DNA of 64,000 nucleotides, taken from assembly GCA_963575745.1 (NCBI GenBank), contig CAUYUJ010018882.1:347833-411832 (forward strand). The letters run 5' to 3'. This DNA comes from Prorocentrum cordatum. Its lineage: Eukaryota > Sar > Dinophyceae > Prorocentrales > Prorocentraceae. Made by a program: the position numbers and the translations under genes. Shown here one piece after another: positions 32,110-43,079 of this stretch; within the stretch, counting starts at the first letter, position 1; each line of letters opens with the position of its first letter. The notes beneath the pieces are model-generated. The model was not told the DNA's origin, did not search any database, and worked only from the letters and a program-made list of their open reading frames with translations.

Positions 32110-32696
32110 GAAGACAAGAAGATATCCTTCTCTGCTGTCTCAGCCTCGAGCCTCTTGGCCTCGAGTTCCTTGTGGGCGTTCCCAGCAGACTCGGCGCTCT
32201 CGCAGGGCGAGGTCCCCATCTTCTCGCGCGACCTAGGGGCCGCTGGGGGCGGGCTCGCCGGGCCCCAGAGGCTCGACAAGCTCGTCTGCCTCGTCGGCGC
32301 GGTCATCGGAGTCTCGCCGCGCAACTGCAATTGCTCGAAACGCGAATCCTCCAGCCAACGTGGCTACGGAAAGTGGTAGGCTTCTGGCTGTTGCTGGAGC
32401 GTTCTTGTTCGCTGCTTGTTGTTGCCCTCTTCTTGTCGGCGTTATGTTGCTAACTTGTCGTTGCACACTTTCTTGTTGTTGCTTCTTGTTGTTGCATGTG
32501 TTGCTGCTGTTACGGCTTGCTGTTGCGCTGGTTGCTAGTGTTGCTGGTGTGCTTGCTGTTGTTTATGATGTTGCTGGTGGTGCTGTTGTTTTGCTGGTTG
32601 ATGTTGCTGTTGTTTGCGTTGTTGCTGCTGTTGCTTGCGCGTGTTGTGCTGCTGGCGTGTGCTTTAATTCTTGCTGTCGTCGATTATGTTGTTCTG

Positions 32697-32759
<63 letters not shown>

Positions 32760-32762
32760 CTC

Positions 32763-32795
<33 letters not shown>

Positions 32796-32796
32796 G

Positions 32797-32840
<44 letters not shown>

Positions 32841-33523
32841 TTTCTCTCTTTTATTGGCGTCCTCGAGACCGGTGGCCATCTCGCTGAGAGCCCCCGGCAC
32901 CTCGTCCTCGCTCTGCCCGGCAGCACCTCGCTCAGAGCTCCCTGCGGCCCGCGAGGCGCCTCAATGCTGAGTCAAGACTCGGAGCAGAGGCTGGGGGCGA
33001 GGCAGGGCTCGGCACGGAGTGCAAAGCATCGCGCTGCCTCGTCGCTACAAGCTTGCAGAGGCGCCTGAGCTTCTCCTCGGGCTCGACCTTGCAAGAGTCC
33101 AGCTTGAGCATCTTGTCCGAGAGCTTCTTCTCGGTGCGTGCGTTGTCCTCGAGCTTGCTGTTGTTCTGGCGCTCCTTGTCCTCGAGCTTGCAGGGGCCCT
33201 TCTTGCCCTCCACCTTGACCGTCTCGTCCTCCAGCTTGACTTCCAGCTTGACCTTCTCGCCCTCCAGCTTGACCTCGGGCTTCTCGTCGTCGGGGCTCTC
33301 GTCCTCGGGATTGCTGGCGTCCTCCTCCAGCGTGGCGGGTTGCGCCCTCGTGCTGCTCGTAGCCGTCCTCGGTCTCCACATCCTCGAAGTCCTCGGTCAG
33401 CGCGCCCCCTGGCGCCCGCTCGTCGCCCTGCGTCTGCTCGACGAGGAACGTCGGCGAGACGACGCTTTCGCCGTCCGACCGCTCGGCGAAAGGCCGACGA
33501 TCGTCTCTGTCCGACTCTGTCAT
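32110..33523 (-). CDS. 5' part of an unrecognised host gene (possibly continued at 1206-1905)
   Basis: ATG at 33523 (MTESDRDDRRPFAERSDGES) and acidic run EDFEDVETEDGYEQHEG to about 33345. Continuing one frame over, LEEDASNPEDESPDDEKPEV and charged repeats such as KLEGEKVKLEVKLED extend to about 33000. A short stretch near 32900 (ALSEMATGLEDANK) may be an exon. A further exon at 32330-32115 includes MTAPTRQTSLSSLWGPAS and NAHKELEAKRLEAETAEKD. Between lie TTGCTG and CT repeats. The frame step near 33345 could be a tiny intron or indel. No known domain; predicted highly charged and coiled-coil-prone. The gene abuts the retroelement 5' end, and a similar-looking charged segment follows beyond its 3' end. 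Confidence 0.5.
32385..32855. repeat. TTGCTGTTG-rich tract and (CT)n microsatellite
   Basis: 32385-32695 is a TTGCTGTTGT-like simple sequence; 32700-32843 is CTCTCT with short interruptions. Both are intronic in the gene above. Confidence 0.9.
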
Positions 33524-33717
33524 GGAAAGCCTTGCGCCCTCAGCTGGCTTGGCATGCTCGGTCCTAAGTGGGCCGCGGAAAGTGTTGCGCCCCCAGCGGG
33601 ATTGACCCGAACCGTGCCTGCACTGCAGAGCTTGCGCCCATTGCGCCACACGGCTTGCGCCACCTCGGCGATGCGCCGGCGGGCCTCGGCGATGCATCGG
33701 CAATGCGGTGGGCGTGG

Positions 33718-33972
33718 CCTGTGCTGCTGTGGCAGCTGTTATTGGTGCTCTTGGTCTTTGTCTGGTTGCTGTTGTGGCCTGCTGTTGCTGTTGTGTTGCC
33801 GGTTGCTGTTGCTGTTGTGGCTGCTGTTGTGTGTGTTTTGTTGTTGTTGTGTGTGTGAGGGTGTGTGTGTGTGTGTGTGTGTGAGTGTGTGTGTCTGTGT
33901 GCGTGAATAAGTGTGCGAGTAAGTGTGCGTGCGTGTGTGCGTGCGTGCGTGCGCGTGTTTGCGCGCGTGTGC
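33718..33972. repeat. TTGCTGTTG tract and (GT)n microsatellite
   Basis: TGTTGTTGCTG-like repeat to about 33850, then GTGTGT and GTGCGTGC to 33970. No coding support. Confidence 0.9.
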
Positions 33973-33989
33973 GCGTGGCCGCCAGGCGT

Positions 33990-34870
33990 CGAGGCTCGAC
34001 CCTCGATCCTCGGATCGCGAACCCGAGATCTTCGAGTCCAAGCCTAGTGACCCTCGGATCTAGGATCCAGAGTGCTCGAAGATGCTCGGACTCAAGATCT
34101 CGGGCCCTCGATCCGAGGATGGGGGATGGAGCCTGCTCGATGGCCCGAGGACGGCGGCGGGGGGCGTCGACTATCTCCGCGGATCGATGCGATCCTCGGA
34201 TCTCGGATCCAAGGCGCTCAGAGATGCTCTGGGCCAAGATCCCGGATCCTCGATCCGAGGACCGAGGATCGAGCGGTCTGGGCGCCCGAGGGCGACGAAA
34301 GGGGGCGATCAACTATCGCCGAAGCTCGATCCTCGGTTCTCGGATCGCGAACCCGAGATCTTCGAGTCCAAGCCTGGCGACCCTCGGATTTAGGACCCAA
34401 GGCGTTCGAAGATGCTCGGAACCAAGATCTCGGATCCTCGATCCTCGATCAGAGGATCAAGCCTGCTTGATGGCGGTCTGGGCCCGAGGACGGCGACGAG
34501 GGCGATCGACGATCGCCGGGACTCCATCCTCGACCCTCGGATCGCGAAACCAAGATCTTCAAGTCCAAGCGTGGCGATCCTCGGATCTAGGATCCAAGGA
34601 GCTCAGAGCTGCTCGGAGTCAAGATCTCGGATCCTCGATCCGAGGATCGAGCCTCCTTGATGGCGGCCTGAGCCTGACGACGGCGACTGTGACGATCGAC
34701 GCTCGCCGAGGCTCGATCCTCGATCCTCGGATCGCGAAGCCGAGATCTTCGAATCTAAGCCTGGGTGCCCTCGGATCTAGGGCCCAAGGTGCTCGAAGAT
34801 GCTCGAACTCAAGATCTCGGGCCCTCGATCCGAGGATGGAGTATCGAGCCTGCTCGATTGCTTGATGCTT
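33990..34870. repeat. ~150-200 bp minisatellite, five copies
   Basis: Units carry CTCGATCCTCGGATCGCGAA and GATCTTCGAGTCCAAGCCT. Anchors lie near 34011, 34191 (degenerate), 34341, 34539 and 34729. Rich in GATC and TCGA palindromes. Confidence 0.85.
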
Positions 34871-35078
34871 GATCGAATATTACTCGGCGAGAGGGGGGAG
34901 TAGTACCCCGCAGCTTGGAACGCCACTCGCGCGTGCTCGAGCACTCGCTTGGGGCTTGAAAAGTAGACGGGGCTCGAGCGTGTGCCTCGAGACGCTCGTG
35001 CGGCACCTTCGTAGCGAAAAGCGCGGGGGCGCCTGGCTCGGGGCGCCCGTGCGCCGGGCGCTCGCCGCCGCTCGGCTC

Positions 35079-36079
35079 TCAAGAGTCCACGGGTATGAAC
35101 TTGTCGGCCTCTGGCTCGGACTTCGCGTCGGCCCAGCTACTCTCGGTCTCGCGCTGGTTGGTCATCTTGTCGTAGTTGGCGTGGATCTTGGCGAAGGCTT
35201 TGAAATTCAGCTTGATGTGCTGGTTGAGATGCGTTGCCTCGATGGCATGCTGATCGCCGGTGCTTGTGTAGTCGAGCTTGGAGCGCTTGTCCTGGTAGCT
35301 CCGCTCCTGGGGCTCGTAGGCCATGTCGGCAGTGCGCTTGGGGGGGGCCGCTCGCATTGCGCGCCGGGGGAGGACTCCTCGTCCCGCCCCTCGACGGGCA
35401 TGAGCCAGAAGCGATTCTCGGGCGGCTCTCCGCGGTTCTCGAAGATGCCGCGGAGGCGGTCGTCATTGTCGCAGTGGGTCCTGTGGAACAACGCCACCGC
35501 CAACTCGATGCGCCTCTTGCCCTTCTCGTTTGAGATGCGCCCGTGCTCGATGCTCTTGGGGGGGCCGCCGTTGCGGGCCATCTCGAGGGCGGCTTGCCGG
35601 GCGCAGCTTGACCACGGGGCGCTTTCCGCCTGGGGAAAGCAGGCCGTCATTCTTGCTGCGTCAGTGCTTTGCGAGCTCGATCGGCATCGGCGCATCTCGG
35701 CAACGGCGATCTTGTCCGCGATGAAAATCAGCTGGTCGAGGATCTTCTCGTTCTGCTTGGCCATGCGCTCGATGATCCTGTTCGGGATCGGGCTCGCGAC
35801 TACTTGCAGGGCAGCGACGGGCTGGGTCGCCGCTCGGGCGCGCTCGGCGGCCTGGGACATGGCCGAGGCTCGCGACGCGCTCAGGGGCGACGACGTGGGG
35901 GGATAGGCGTTGGGAGGGAAAAAGTCGACCTGGAATCGGCGATACATCGCAGACGCATCGGCGATGCGCGCCCGATCGTGAATCCGCACGTTCCTGCGCG
36001 GGTTCGGGCGCCCTCTCTGCGATCGCAAGCGATAGGGGATCGATGCGCCCCCTTGCGCGCATCCCCCGCCCCCAATCAC
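35079..36079 (-). CDS. Unrecognised gene with homopolymer frameshift
   Basis: Minus-strand frame from about 36079 (best internal start ATG at MYRRFQVDFFPPNAYPPTSS) with NRIIERMAKQNEKILDQLIF, ADKIAVAEMRR, SIEHGRISNEKGKRRIELAV and PPENRFWLMPVEGRDEES to about 35350. The product continues in the next frame as PKRTADMAYEPQERSYQDKR, then HLNQHIKLNFKAFAKIHANY and a stop at 35079. The switch coincides with seven G at 35341-35347, so a one-base indel (assembly error or mutation) or an intron edge explains it. The protein is basic and helical. I do not recognise it. GGA repeats lie upstream at 36180-36280. Confidence 0.5.
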
Positions 36080-36179
36080 TGCCCCTGGGGCGAAGAGGCT
36101 CGGCGCCTCGAAGCGGCTCGAAAGCTCGGGGCCTCGGAGACCCGGGGGAGCTCGGGCCCGGGCACCTGCGGGGGTAGAG

Positions 36180-36285
36180 GAGGAAGAGGGAAAGGAGGAG
36201 GAGGAGGAAGGGGAGGAGGAGGAGGAGGAGGAGGAGGAGGAGGAGGAGGGGGAGGAGGAGGAGGAGGAGGAGGAGGAAGGGCCAC
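36180..36285. repeat. (GGA)n microsatellite
   Basis: Mainly GGAGGAGGA, about 100 bases. It lies directly upstream of the preceding gene on its strand. Confidence 0.95.
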
Positions 36286-36369
36286 GAACCGTGCGAGGGA
36301 TGCATTAAAACAAATAATTAACTCGAATGCTCTGCCTGCTCGAAAAAAAACGCATGTAACATCAGAGCC

Positions 36370-36550
36370 CGATCGGCACCGATGGCCCTGCCGCGCGTTC
36401 CTGACTCGGGAACGGCTGAGAAAATGAGAATCCCATGGCCCTGTCGCACGTTCGTGACTAGGGCAAACTGAACTGGTGAGAATCCCACCGCTTTGCCACG
36501 CGCTCGTGATTGCGGAAGCTGATATGGTGAGACCACCATGGCCATGCTCA
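36370..36550. repeat. ~60-bp tandem repeat, three copies
   Basis: Units include CATGGCCCTGTCGCACGTTC and CTGATATGGTGAGA-like endings. Copies start near 36382, 36434 and 36492. Confidence 0.75.
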
Positions 36551-36599
36551 GCATGTTTGATACTGCTTCTAGTCAACAAGAGATGATAGCAACTTCGAT

Positions 36600-37480
36600 T
36601 CGTAACTTCCCCCGTGGATTATCATGTTCGGCCCCCGCGCCCCTCTCCGCAATTGCATCCGGGGATAATGCAAAATAGAAGGGGTGAAGGGGGATATGTT
36701 TCATTGTCGCCCTTGCTCGGTCACCGCGCGGCAGTCGCCCCAAGTGCCCCCGCCAGGCCTTGCGCCACCAGCATCCCGGAGCCAGCGGGCATGGGTTCTT
36801 TTCGGGGCCACCCACTCTGCAAATGTGGTCCCGGGGCGGCCCGCCACGCCTGACTCCGCCAGGGCCTCTGGGCATCGATTCTTAACGGCAGCCCGCCCTG
36901 CAGACGTCGCCCCAGGACCCCGCGCCGTGCCTGACGCCGCTAGCCTCCTGGAGGCTCTGGGCGCACGTGCTCCGGGCCCCCCCGACCTGCGCGCGTTGCC
37001 CCCAGACCCGCTGCCGCGCTCGACATCGCCGCAGCCCCTGAGAATGGATTGCTCGGGGCCGCCCGCCCTGCAGAGGTCGCCCAAACCCCCCCCCGCCGCG
37101 CCTGGCGCCGCCGGCCTCGCGGGGCCCGCGGGCGCGTGTTTCCAGGGCCCACCCGCCCTGCAGAGATCTGCTGCTCGTTTCTCTGCGGCGAACGCGCGGC
37201 GGCAGGGCCGGCAGAGGCGCGCGCTGCGAAGGCCGCGGCTTCAAATCCACATCCCAGAAGGGGCGCCCATGGCGGGCGAGGTCGGGGGGGGGGGGGGGGG
37301 GGGGCGTAGCTCGACCAGCGTTGCGGCGACGGCCGAATACTTCTCAGCAAACCCCTGCGCCGCAGAGACATGCTGCTCATTGTTCTGCGGCGAACGCGCG
37401 ATGGCAGAGCCGGCATGGGCGCGTGCTCTGACGGCTGTGGCTCAAAATCCAAACCCTTGCGCAGCAAAGGAAGTTCGCGT
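36600..37480. repeat. GC-rich diverged tandem repeats
   Basis: Repeated GCCCGCCCTGCAGA (about 36890, 37065 and 37155) and a second unit CTCTGCGGCGAACGCGCG (about 37181 and 37382). Frames change between copies and no gene can be supported, although long frames exist. Confidence 0.6.
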
Positions 37481-37649
37481 CGAAACAGCAGGCCCCCCCA
37501 TGATGGGGGGGGGGCAAGGGCCCCGCGCGGCCGCGGCCCTGGGGCGGCGGAGTTGCGTCAGAGATGACTCTGGAGAACAAGCTTCGCCAGGAAATCGCAA
37601 AATATATAAAGCACGCAGCGGCTTTGCTGGTCATTGACGAACCAATGAG

Positions 37650-38190
37650 GGCGAAGTGTTTCTGACCAAGCCTAAAGCTGCAGGGGCCGCGTTTGTCGGG
37701 GCTGCGGAAGCTGCGGGGCCCCATCCGAAGAGGGTCAACATCGACGACGTTTTGAAATAGAAAACCGGTCGCCTCGCGGCAACTGGTTCCGAAGGCGCAG
37801 ACGATTTGCAATTCCACTGATCCTCTCCGACTGCGCGATTGAGAAGAGGATCCTCTAGAGCCGGGAGATCTGGGGTTCTCCATAGCACGGGGGATCTCGT
37901 GCTCATCGCAAACTCTCAGAACTGCAAATCATGCGTCCAGACGCGCGTTCGCCACCTGAACCTCGAGACGGCCAGCTGTCAACAAATCTGGGGGGCCACG
38001 GACGCGAAAAGCACTGCGCGCAGGATGGCGATTGCGCGCCACAGAAAAGCCGAGCAAGGAGGGGCCACTATCTGGCCTCCGGCCAGATGCCGCAAGATAG
38101 CTCGAACGTTTGCCTTTGAATTGAGACCCTGGTCGGGGGCGCCCCGAAGGTCAAGGCCCCCCCCCTGGCAGCCCCCATCGGGCGACCGAT
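37650..38190 (-). pseudogene. Methyltransferase-like remnant of the second YR element
   Basis: Segments in different frames: NSKANVRAILRHLAGGQIV, then APPCSAF (PC motif), internal stops, LWRTPDLPALED (where the first element has LMWQAP), then CAFGTSCREATGFLFQN matching CQYGTPWKKPTRI of the first copy. Order and spacing follow the first element, but stops and indels disrupt the frame. Confidence 0.5.
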
Positions 38191-38444
38191 CGCCGAAGGC
38201 CGCTGCCGCCTAGAAGGTCGAGCACGCGTCGACAGGCGCGCTCAGGAGATCCCGGCGCGCCTGAAAGTGGGGCCCACGCCTTCCCGAGCCTGAGGCGGCA
38301 GCCGTGCCAGCTCGCCTGTGGCGCCACTCTCTCAAACGACCGCATGCGCTGCGCCGCGTGGCCCTGGTCGCCCCTGCCGAGCTCGCTCCGGGCCCGGCTC
38401 GCCTGGCCTGCCTTTTCGCCGCGGCGGGCGCTCGTTGAGGCCTG

Positions 38445-39000
38445 CTAACGACCCCCTTTCATCGGCTGCTCTTGGGCTCGGTGGCCCTCGGCGCGGTCCG
38501 CGCTGGCCCCTGCGCGGCGGCCCGGGCAAGGCGCCGCCGCCCGACCCGGGCTGAGACGCGCCCTGCGGGACGCGCCCACGCGCTCGCGGCATGTCCAGTC
38601 CAGGACGCGGCCCGATCCCCGCCGCCGCGACAGCGCCCGGTAAACGGTCTCCATCCAGGCGGATCTACAGGAGTCCAGGGGGATGCTGTGTGCTCTCCGC
38701 CCCGTCTTGCTCCTCGGGTTCCCCTCCTCGAGAAACGTCGGCAGCGCCCAGGTCGCCGCGCCGCTTGGGGTCGTGGCCAGGAAGGCCTGCGGCGCGAGGC
38801 TCAGCGTCTCCCCCAGACGTAGATAGCACTCCACCGTGACCTGCGTCATCCTGGCGATCTCCGCGCAGATGGCCACCCGCGCACTGATGATCGACAGGGG
38901 CCGCCGCGAGCGAAATGGCGACGCGACGCGCCGGCCGTCGAGGGCACGCAGGGCGCGCGGAAAGTGGTCGGCGCCGCATCGCCCGTGCCGAGGCATGTGG
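38445..39000 (-). pseudogene. Tyrosine recombinase remnant of the second YR element
   Basis: In one frame: ALRALDGRRVASPFRSRRPL, then IARMTQVTVECYLRLGETLS (Tyr-Leu-Arg-x-Gly-Glu, the catalytic-Arg neighbourhood in these YR proteins), and NPRSKTGRRAHSIPLDSC (SKTG block). The C-terminal HxxR...Tyr part is not recognisable downstream. N-terminal portions are scattered in other frames up to about 39.7 kb. Confidence 0.5.
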
Positions 39001-39849
39001 AAGATTGCCCCAGCCAGCAGCTTCTCGCCCCGCCCAACTCTTATGGCCCTCCTCGAACTCGTGGTTCATGACAGCCACCGACGCAGCGTCGAGGCGCTCG
39101 GGTCGCTCCTGGATCGAGGCCGAGTAGCGGCCTTAGCTCGAGAACTCTTGGACGCGCCGGCGGCAGTGCGCAGCTGCTGCCGGCGCCGCCGACCTGATGT
39201 GCAGCGCTGTCAGCCTGGCGGACAGCGCCTGCGCCAGCGAGGGCCTGTCGGACGTGGCCCTTCCCGCGCCGGCGGAGGCTCCGCTGGCGAGCCGCCGCAG
39301 CTGCTCGCTCCTCGGGGTCGGGCGAGTCCGCCCGCGGCCGCGTCGGTCGCGCGGTCGCGCCCGCCGCCCTGCGGGCCTGGCCCGCGGGCGGGGGGGGCGC
39401 CTCCTCTGCTGCGCGCCCCGGGAAGGTCTCCACGCCCTCGTCGGTCTCCGGCCGATCGGTCAGCCTGGGTCCCAGAGTCGAAGGCCCGTGTCCGACTCGA
39501 AGATGTCTCCGTCGCTGGCCTCGCCTGAGAGGCGATCCAGCAGCGCCTGCGCGCGGGGCCCGGGGAGGTGCTGGGGCGGCTCGCGGGAGGCCGCTCTCGC
39601 GCCTGGGCCAGGCGCCTCTCCGCCGCTGCATTCGGGGTCAGACGTCGGAGACGGGCCCGAGCTAAAAAACCCGCGACGGGGGGGGCGAGCGAGAGAGGGA
39701 TCAAACTGATCAAAAGACGGACCTCTATCTCTTTCTGGGCGCTTCGCCGCGGCGTCTGCGCTGGCGCCGAGGTGAGAAACTAAAGTCTTCTCAGCGTCGT
39801 GGGGAACATTCGGAACATCGGGGGAATTGTCGCCGCGTTCCCAACGCGC

Positions 39850-41516
39850 CGCCATGCCTTGAGGATCTCTCCCGCCCCCCTGTCGAGCCGACCTGGGCGG
39901 CCCGAGAAGTCGCGCTCCGCCTCGCCGCTCGCACTGAAGCCGGCCACCTCGAAGGCGCGCTCTCGGGCGCGGGCGCCGCCGGGCCGAGAGCGGCCCGGCC
40001 CTGGCGCGCGCCCCGCCGCGGCAGCGCCCTCGGGCCTCCACCGTGGAGGCTTGCGTCGCTGGCGTGCGCGTTGGGCGTCCAGGGCAGCCCTCAGTCGGCC
40101 TCGATGAACGCCGTCGCTCCCGCGAAAGCGACCAGCTGCAATAAGGCCGAATCCCAGAGCGGCTGCAACTTGCCGTAGGACTCCCGCGCGAAACGGTACA
40201 CGGCATGGATGATCGAGAGAAGCTCTCGGCGCATGAGGCACGGCCTCGACTTGCCAGCTGGCCGCCCTCCTCAGACGAGGCAAACCCCGAACTTCCTGGC
40301 GCGCGAGGGCGAAGCGCTTGTCGCTGGGGCGGGCAGCTCGGGCGCGGCCGTCCAGTTGCCACCCCGGCGAGGCCCCGCCGTGCTCATGGATCTGCATCTC
40401 GTGGAAATCAGCGAGCCGCCATCGAAGTCGCGCTGGGCCTGTCTCAATTCCCGATCCACGATGTCACCGTCGAAGGACAGCACTCTTGTTTTGGCAACGT
40501 GCATGTAGTGACCGGCCGCCCTTGCCCCGTGCCCGCCGAGGCCGAGGGAAGGCCCCCGGTCCGAGAGCAATCGGCTCTGGCGGAGGGCAAGCTACCGGAC
40601 CAAGCGCGAGGCGTTCGCGGCCTGGGCAACATGCAACGACCGCGAGAACCCCATCGGCAGGCTCGCGCACGTGTGCCAGATCGTGACCTGCGCCCCGTCG
40701 GTCTCGCTGACTGCAGCGCGGCGGGCCGCCAGCAGCGGCCGGCAAAAAAGAGCGGCGGATGTCGCCGCCGGCCGTCTTCACCAATCTCATCCCGCGGAAG
40801 CAGTCCGCCATGTCTCCAACGCCGCGGTGGACGGGCAGGCCGCGCTGGAGGCCTTCGGGATCATCGACCTCGACCCTGGACAGCCCCTCGCCGCTCAGGA
40901 GGGCCACGCCCAGGGCTGTGTAAAAGAGCTGGCTCGCGCGACGGCAGTCGACGATGAGCCTGAACTCGTCGGCCTTCGTAGCGGCGGACAACATGCCCAG
41001 CACGCAAGACCTCCGCGCGAGGCGGCCGTCCGCGCGGGGTTTCTTCTGCAGCGCCAGGTCCGCGTGACAGCCTGGCACCCTTTCGTATCGATGACTTACC
41101 TCCGACTCCCCCGCGGACCGGAGCATATGCTTCTCGAAATCCTCGGGCTGAATCCTCGCTTTTGCAGGACGCGTGAAGATGAGCGACAACACGTTGTGCA
41201 GGTCACTCGGGGGCGAAACCTTCGAGCACTCGTAGGACCCGACGCTGCATGGGGGCGCCGGCGTGTAGCCGGAACGCGCCTTCAAGAGCCCGGCCAAGGC
41301 TTCATGCTCGCTGACGGCGCTGCCGACGTCGCTCCAGCGGGCTGCCGCCTCGACGACGCACTGCCGCGCGTCAGCTTGAAGGCCCAAAATCTTGCGCCAC
41401 GATGCCGCCGAGACTCTGTGAGGGACGAGGCGGCAGGCGCTACCACGCATCCAATTCAGCGCGTCAGTGGCCGCCACGACGTCGCGAAACATCTGCCCGC
41501 GCTGGCCGCCAGTCAC
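39850..41516 (-). pseudogene. Reverse transcriptase remnant of the second YR element
   Basis: The 41516-40464 frame has MFRDVVAATDALNWMRG, KADEFRLIVDCRRASQLFY and GVGDMADCFRGMRLVK (motif A). In other frames follow LPMGFSRSLHVAQ (motif B-like), GHYMHVAKTRVLSFDGD (motif C position, acidic pair lost) and VYRFARESYGKLQPLWDS with AHASDAS (start of RNase H) near 40.1 kb. The RT is therefore dead in this copy. Confidence 0.6.
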
Positions 41517-41599
41517 CGCCGCGAGGATGCCCGCGGCTTGCAGTGGAGGCAGCGGCAGGAGCGCGCAAACCCTGCGGGGCTCCCGGGCGACATTCGGGC

Positions 41600-41987
41600 C
41601 AAGATGGCCTCAAGGTGAAGGAAGACGGGCCAAGAGGCCCCCAAGAGGCCTCCAAGTCAGCCAAACAGGTCCCCAAGAGGGCGGTTTTTGAATCGCCCAA
41701 AGGGCCTCCAAAATGGCCCCTAGAACGGCCCAAGACGCCCCCAAGACGACCCCAAGAGTGCCCCAAGACGGCCCAAGTGGCCTCCAAGACGCCCACGATG
41801 GCCTCCAAGATGGCCACGGAGCACCTTCAGAAGGCCCAAAGTCGGTCAAGAGAAGCCCCCAAGACGGATTCCGACGGCGTCAGACAAGCCAAAAATGCCC
41901 TAAGACGGGCAAGGAGGCCCCCGAGAAGCTCCCAAAGGCCCCCAAGGCCCAAGAGGCCCAAGGAGGCCCCCAAGATGCCTCCATTAG
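41600..41987. repeat. CCAAGATGGCC-type short repeat
   Basis: Irregular units such as GCCTCCAAGATGGCC and CCCCCAAGACG. Similar to the body of the ~0.88-kb dispersed repeat. Frames through it are Lys/Pro-rich artefacts. Confidence 0.8.
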
Positions 41988-42197
41988 AGGCCTCCTAGAT
42001 GGGGTCGGAGTAGATGGGGTCGGAGGATCATCGACAATGCATCGCCGATGCATCGTCGATGCATCGCCGACGTCGGCGACGCAGCGGCGACGTCGGCGTG
42101 GAGAAAATCGGGCTCCGCATCAAGCCGCATCGTCGATGCATCGGCGATGCGGAGCAATCCTCCGACACCATCTACTCGGACCCCATCTAGAAGGCCT
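41988..42197. mobile_element. ~210-bp foldback MITE, copy 1
   Basis: Terminal inverted repeats of about 40 bp, starting AGGCCTCCTAGATGGGGTC and continuing GGAGTAGATGGGGTCGGAGG, with few mismatches. The internal part is built of CGATGCATCGGCGATGC words. Copy 2 lies at 44204-44410. Confidence 0.8.
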
Positions 42198-42419
42198 GGA
42201 TCCAAGAGGCTCTCAGGAAACTCCTCAGAGGTTTCAGAGTGCCCCAAAAGGCTCCCAAGATGCCCCTCCTCCTCCTCCTCCTCCTTCTGCTCCATTCCTT
42301 TTCCTTATATATAACTTCTCCCTGCCGCACCCCGAGTCCAATGTTTAAGACGGGCCGGGCGTCTCGCCTGATATTTGCTCATCATCGATGACCCTGAAGC
42401 TTAACAGATAGCAGCAGTT

Positions 42420-42850
42420 TGAAGCATGGAAGGCGGGTCGTTTTGAAAATGTGGCTTTCGCCTTTGCGCCGCACACATTCTTACAAACACATGGCAAACG
42501 CTCCACGGATTGAGGACAACCCATTTTCAAAATGTGGCTCTTGCCTTGGCGCCACGCACATTCGTTTTCCAAATTTGCGAGAGCTTCACGGATTGAGGGC
42601 AGTTCCTTTTCAAAATGTGGCTCTCGCGTTAACGCCGCTCACATTCGTTTGGGACATGGCAACCACTTCACGGATTGAGGGCGGTTCCTTTTCAAAATGT
42701 GGTTCTCGCGTTAGCGCCGCGCACGCTCGTTTTAACACATTCCAGAAACTTCACGGATTGAGGGCGGTTCTTTTCAAACTATGGCTCTCGCCTCGGCGCT
42801 GCGCACATTCGTTTTCAACAGCTGTAAAAGTTTCACGGTCTCCGATGATT
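42420..42850. repeat. ~80-bp tandem repeat, five copies
   Basis: Units contain TTTTCAAAATGTGGCTCTCG, GCCGCGCACATTCGTTT and CACGGATTGAGGGCGGTTC. Copies begin near 42430, 42514, 42600, 42682 and 42766. Further diverged pieces extend to about 43020. No gene. Confidence 0.85.
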
Positions 42851-43079
42851 AGCGCACCATAAACGGTGTTTTGGAAGGATTTAGGGTTATAAGGTGCAAC
42901 AGTTATGTTGATTCGCGGCGTTGAAGTCTCAGGAATGGCGTTCTGGCATGATTCCGGATCGTTAAGACGCAAAAGTCAATTTGATCCGTGGCGTTGGAAT
43001 CCCGAGATAAATGTCTTGGCATGCTTCGGGGTCCTCAAACGGTTGTCGTCCAACGAGGCAGTTCCCTCTGTGGAAACGA

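Larger units (their letters stand above)
37650..41516 (-). mobile_element. Second YR retroelement, decayed, with methyltransferase-like end
   Basis: Minus-strand order RT (41.5-39.85 kb), YR (39.0-38.45 kb), methyltransferase-like (38.2-37.65 kb), matching the domain order of the element at 2126-31898. Frames change many times. No gag-like part or A/B repeats are recognised. Its 5' side ends against CCAAGATGGCC-type repeats at about 41.6 kb. Confidence 0.6.

Noticed and set aside
32972-34312. A 446-codon minus-strand frame
   Set aside because: It crosses a GT microsatellite and part of a ~180-bp minisatellite. Only its segment near 33523-33345 looks like real coding.
41600-42000. Lys/Pro-rich proteins (PKTAQ-like)
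   Set aside because: Translations of the CCAAGATGGCC-type repeat, which recurs at six other places in the window.
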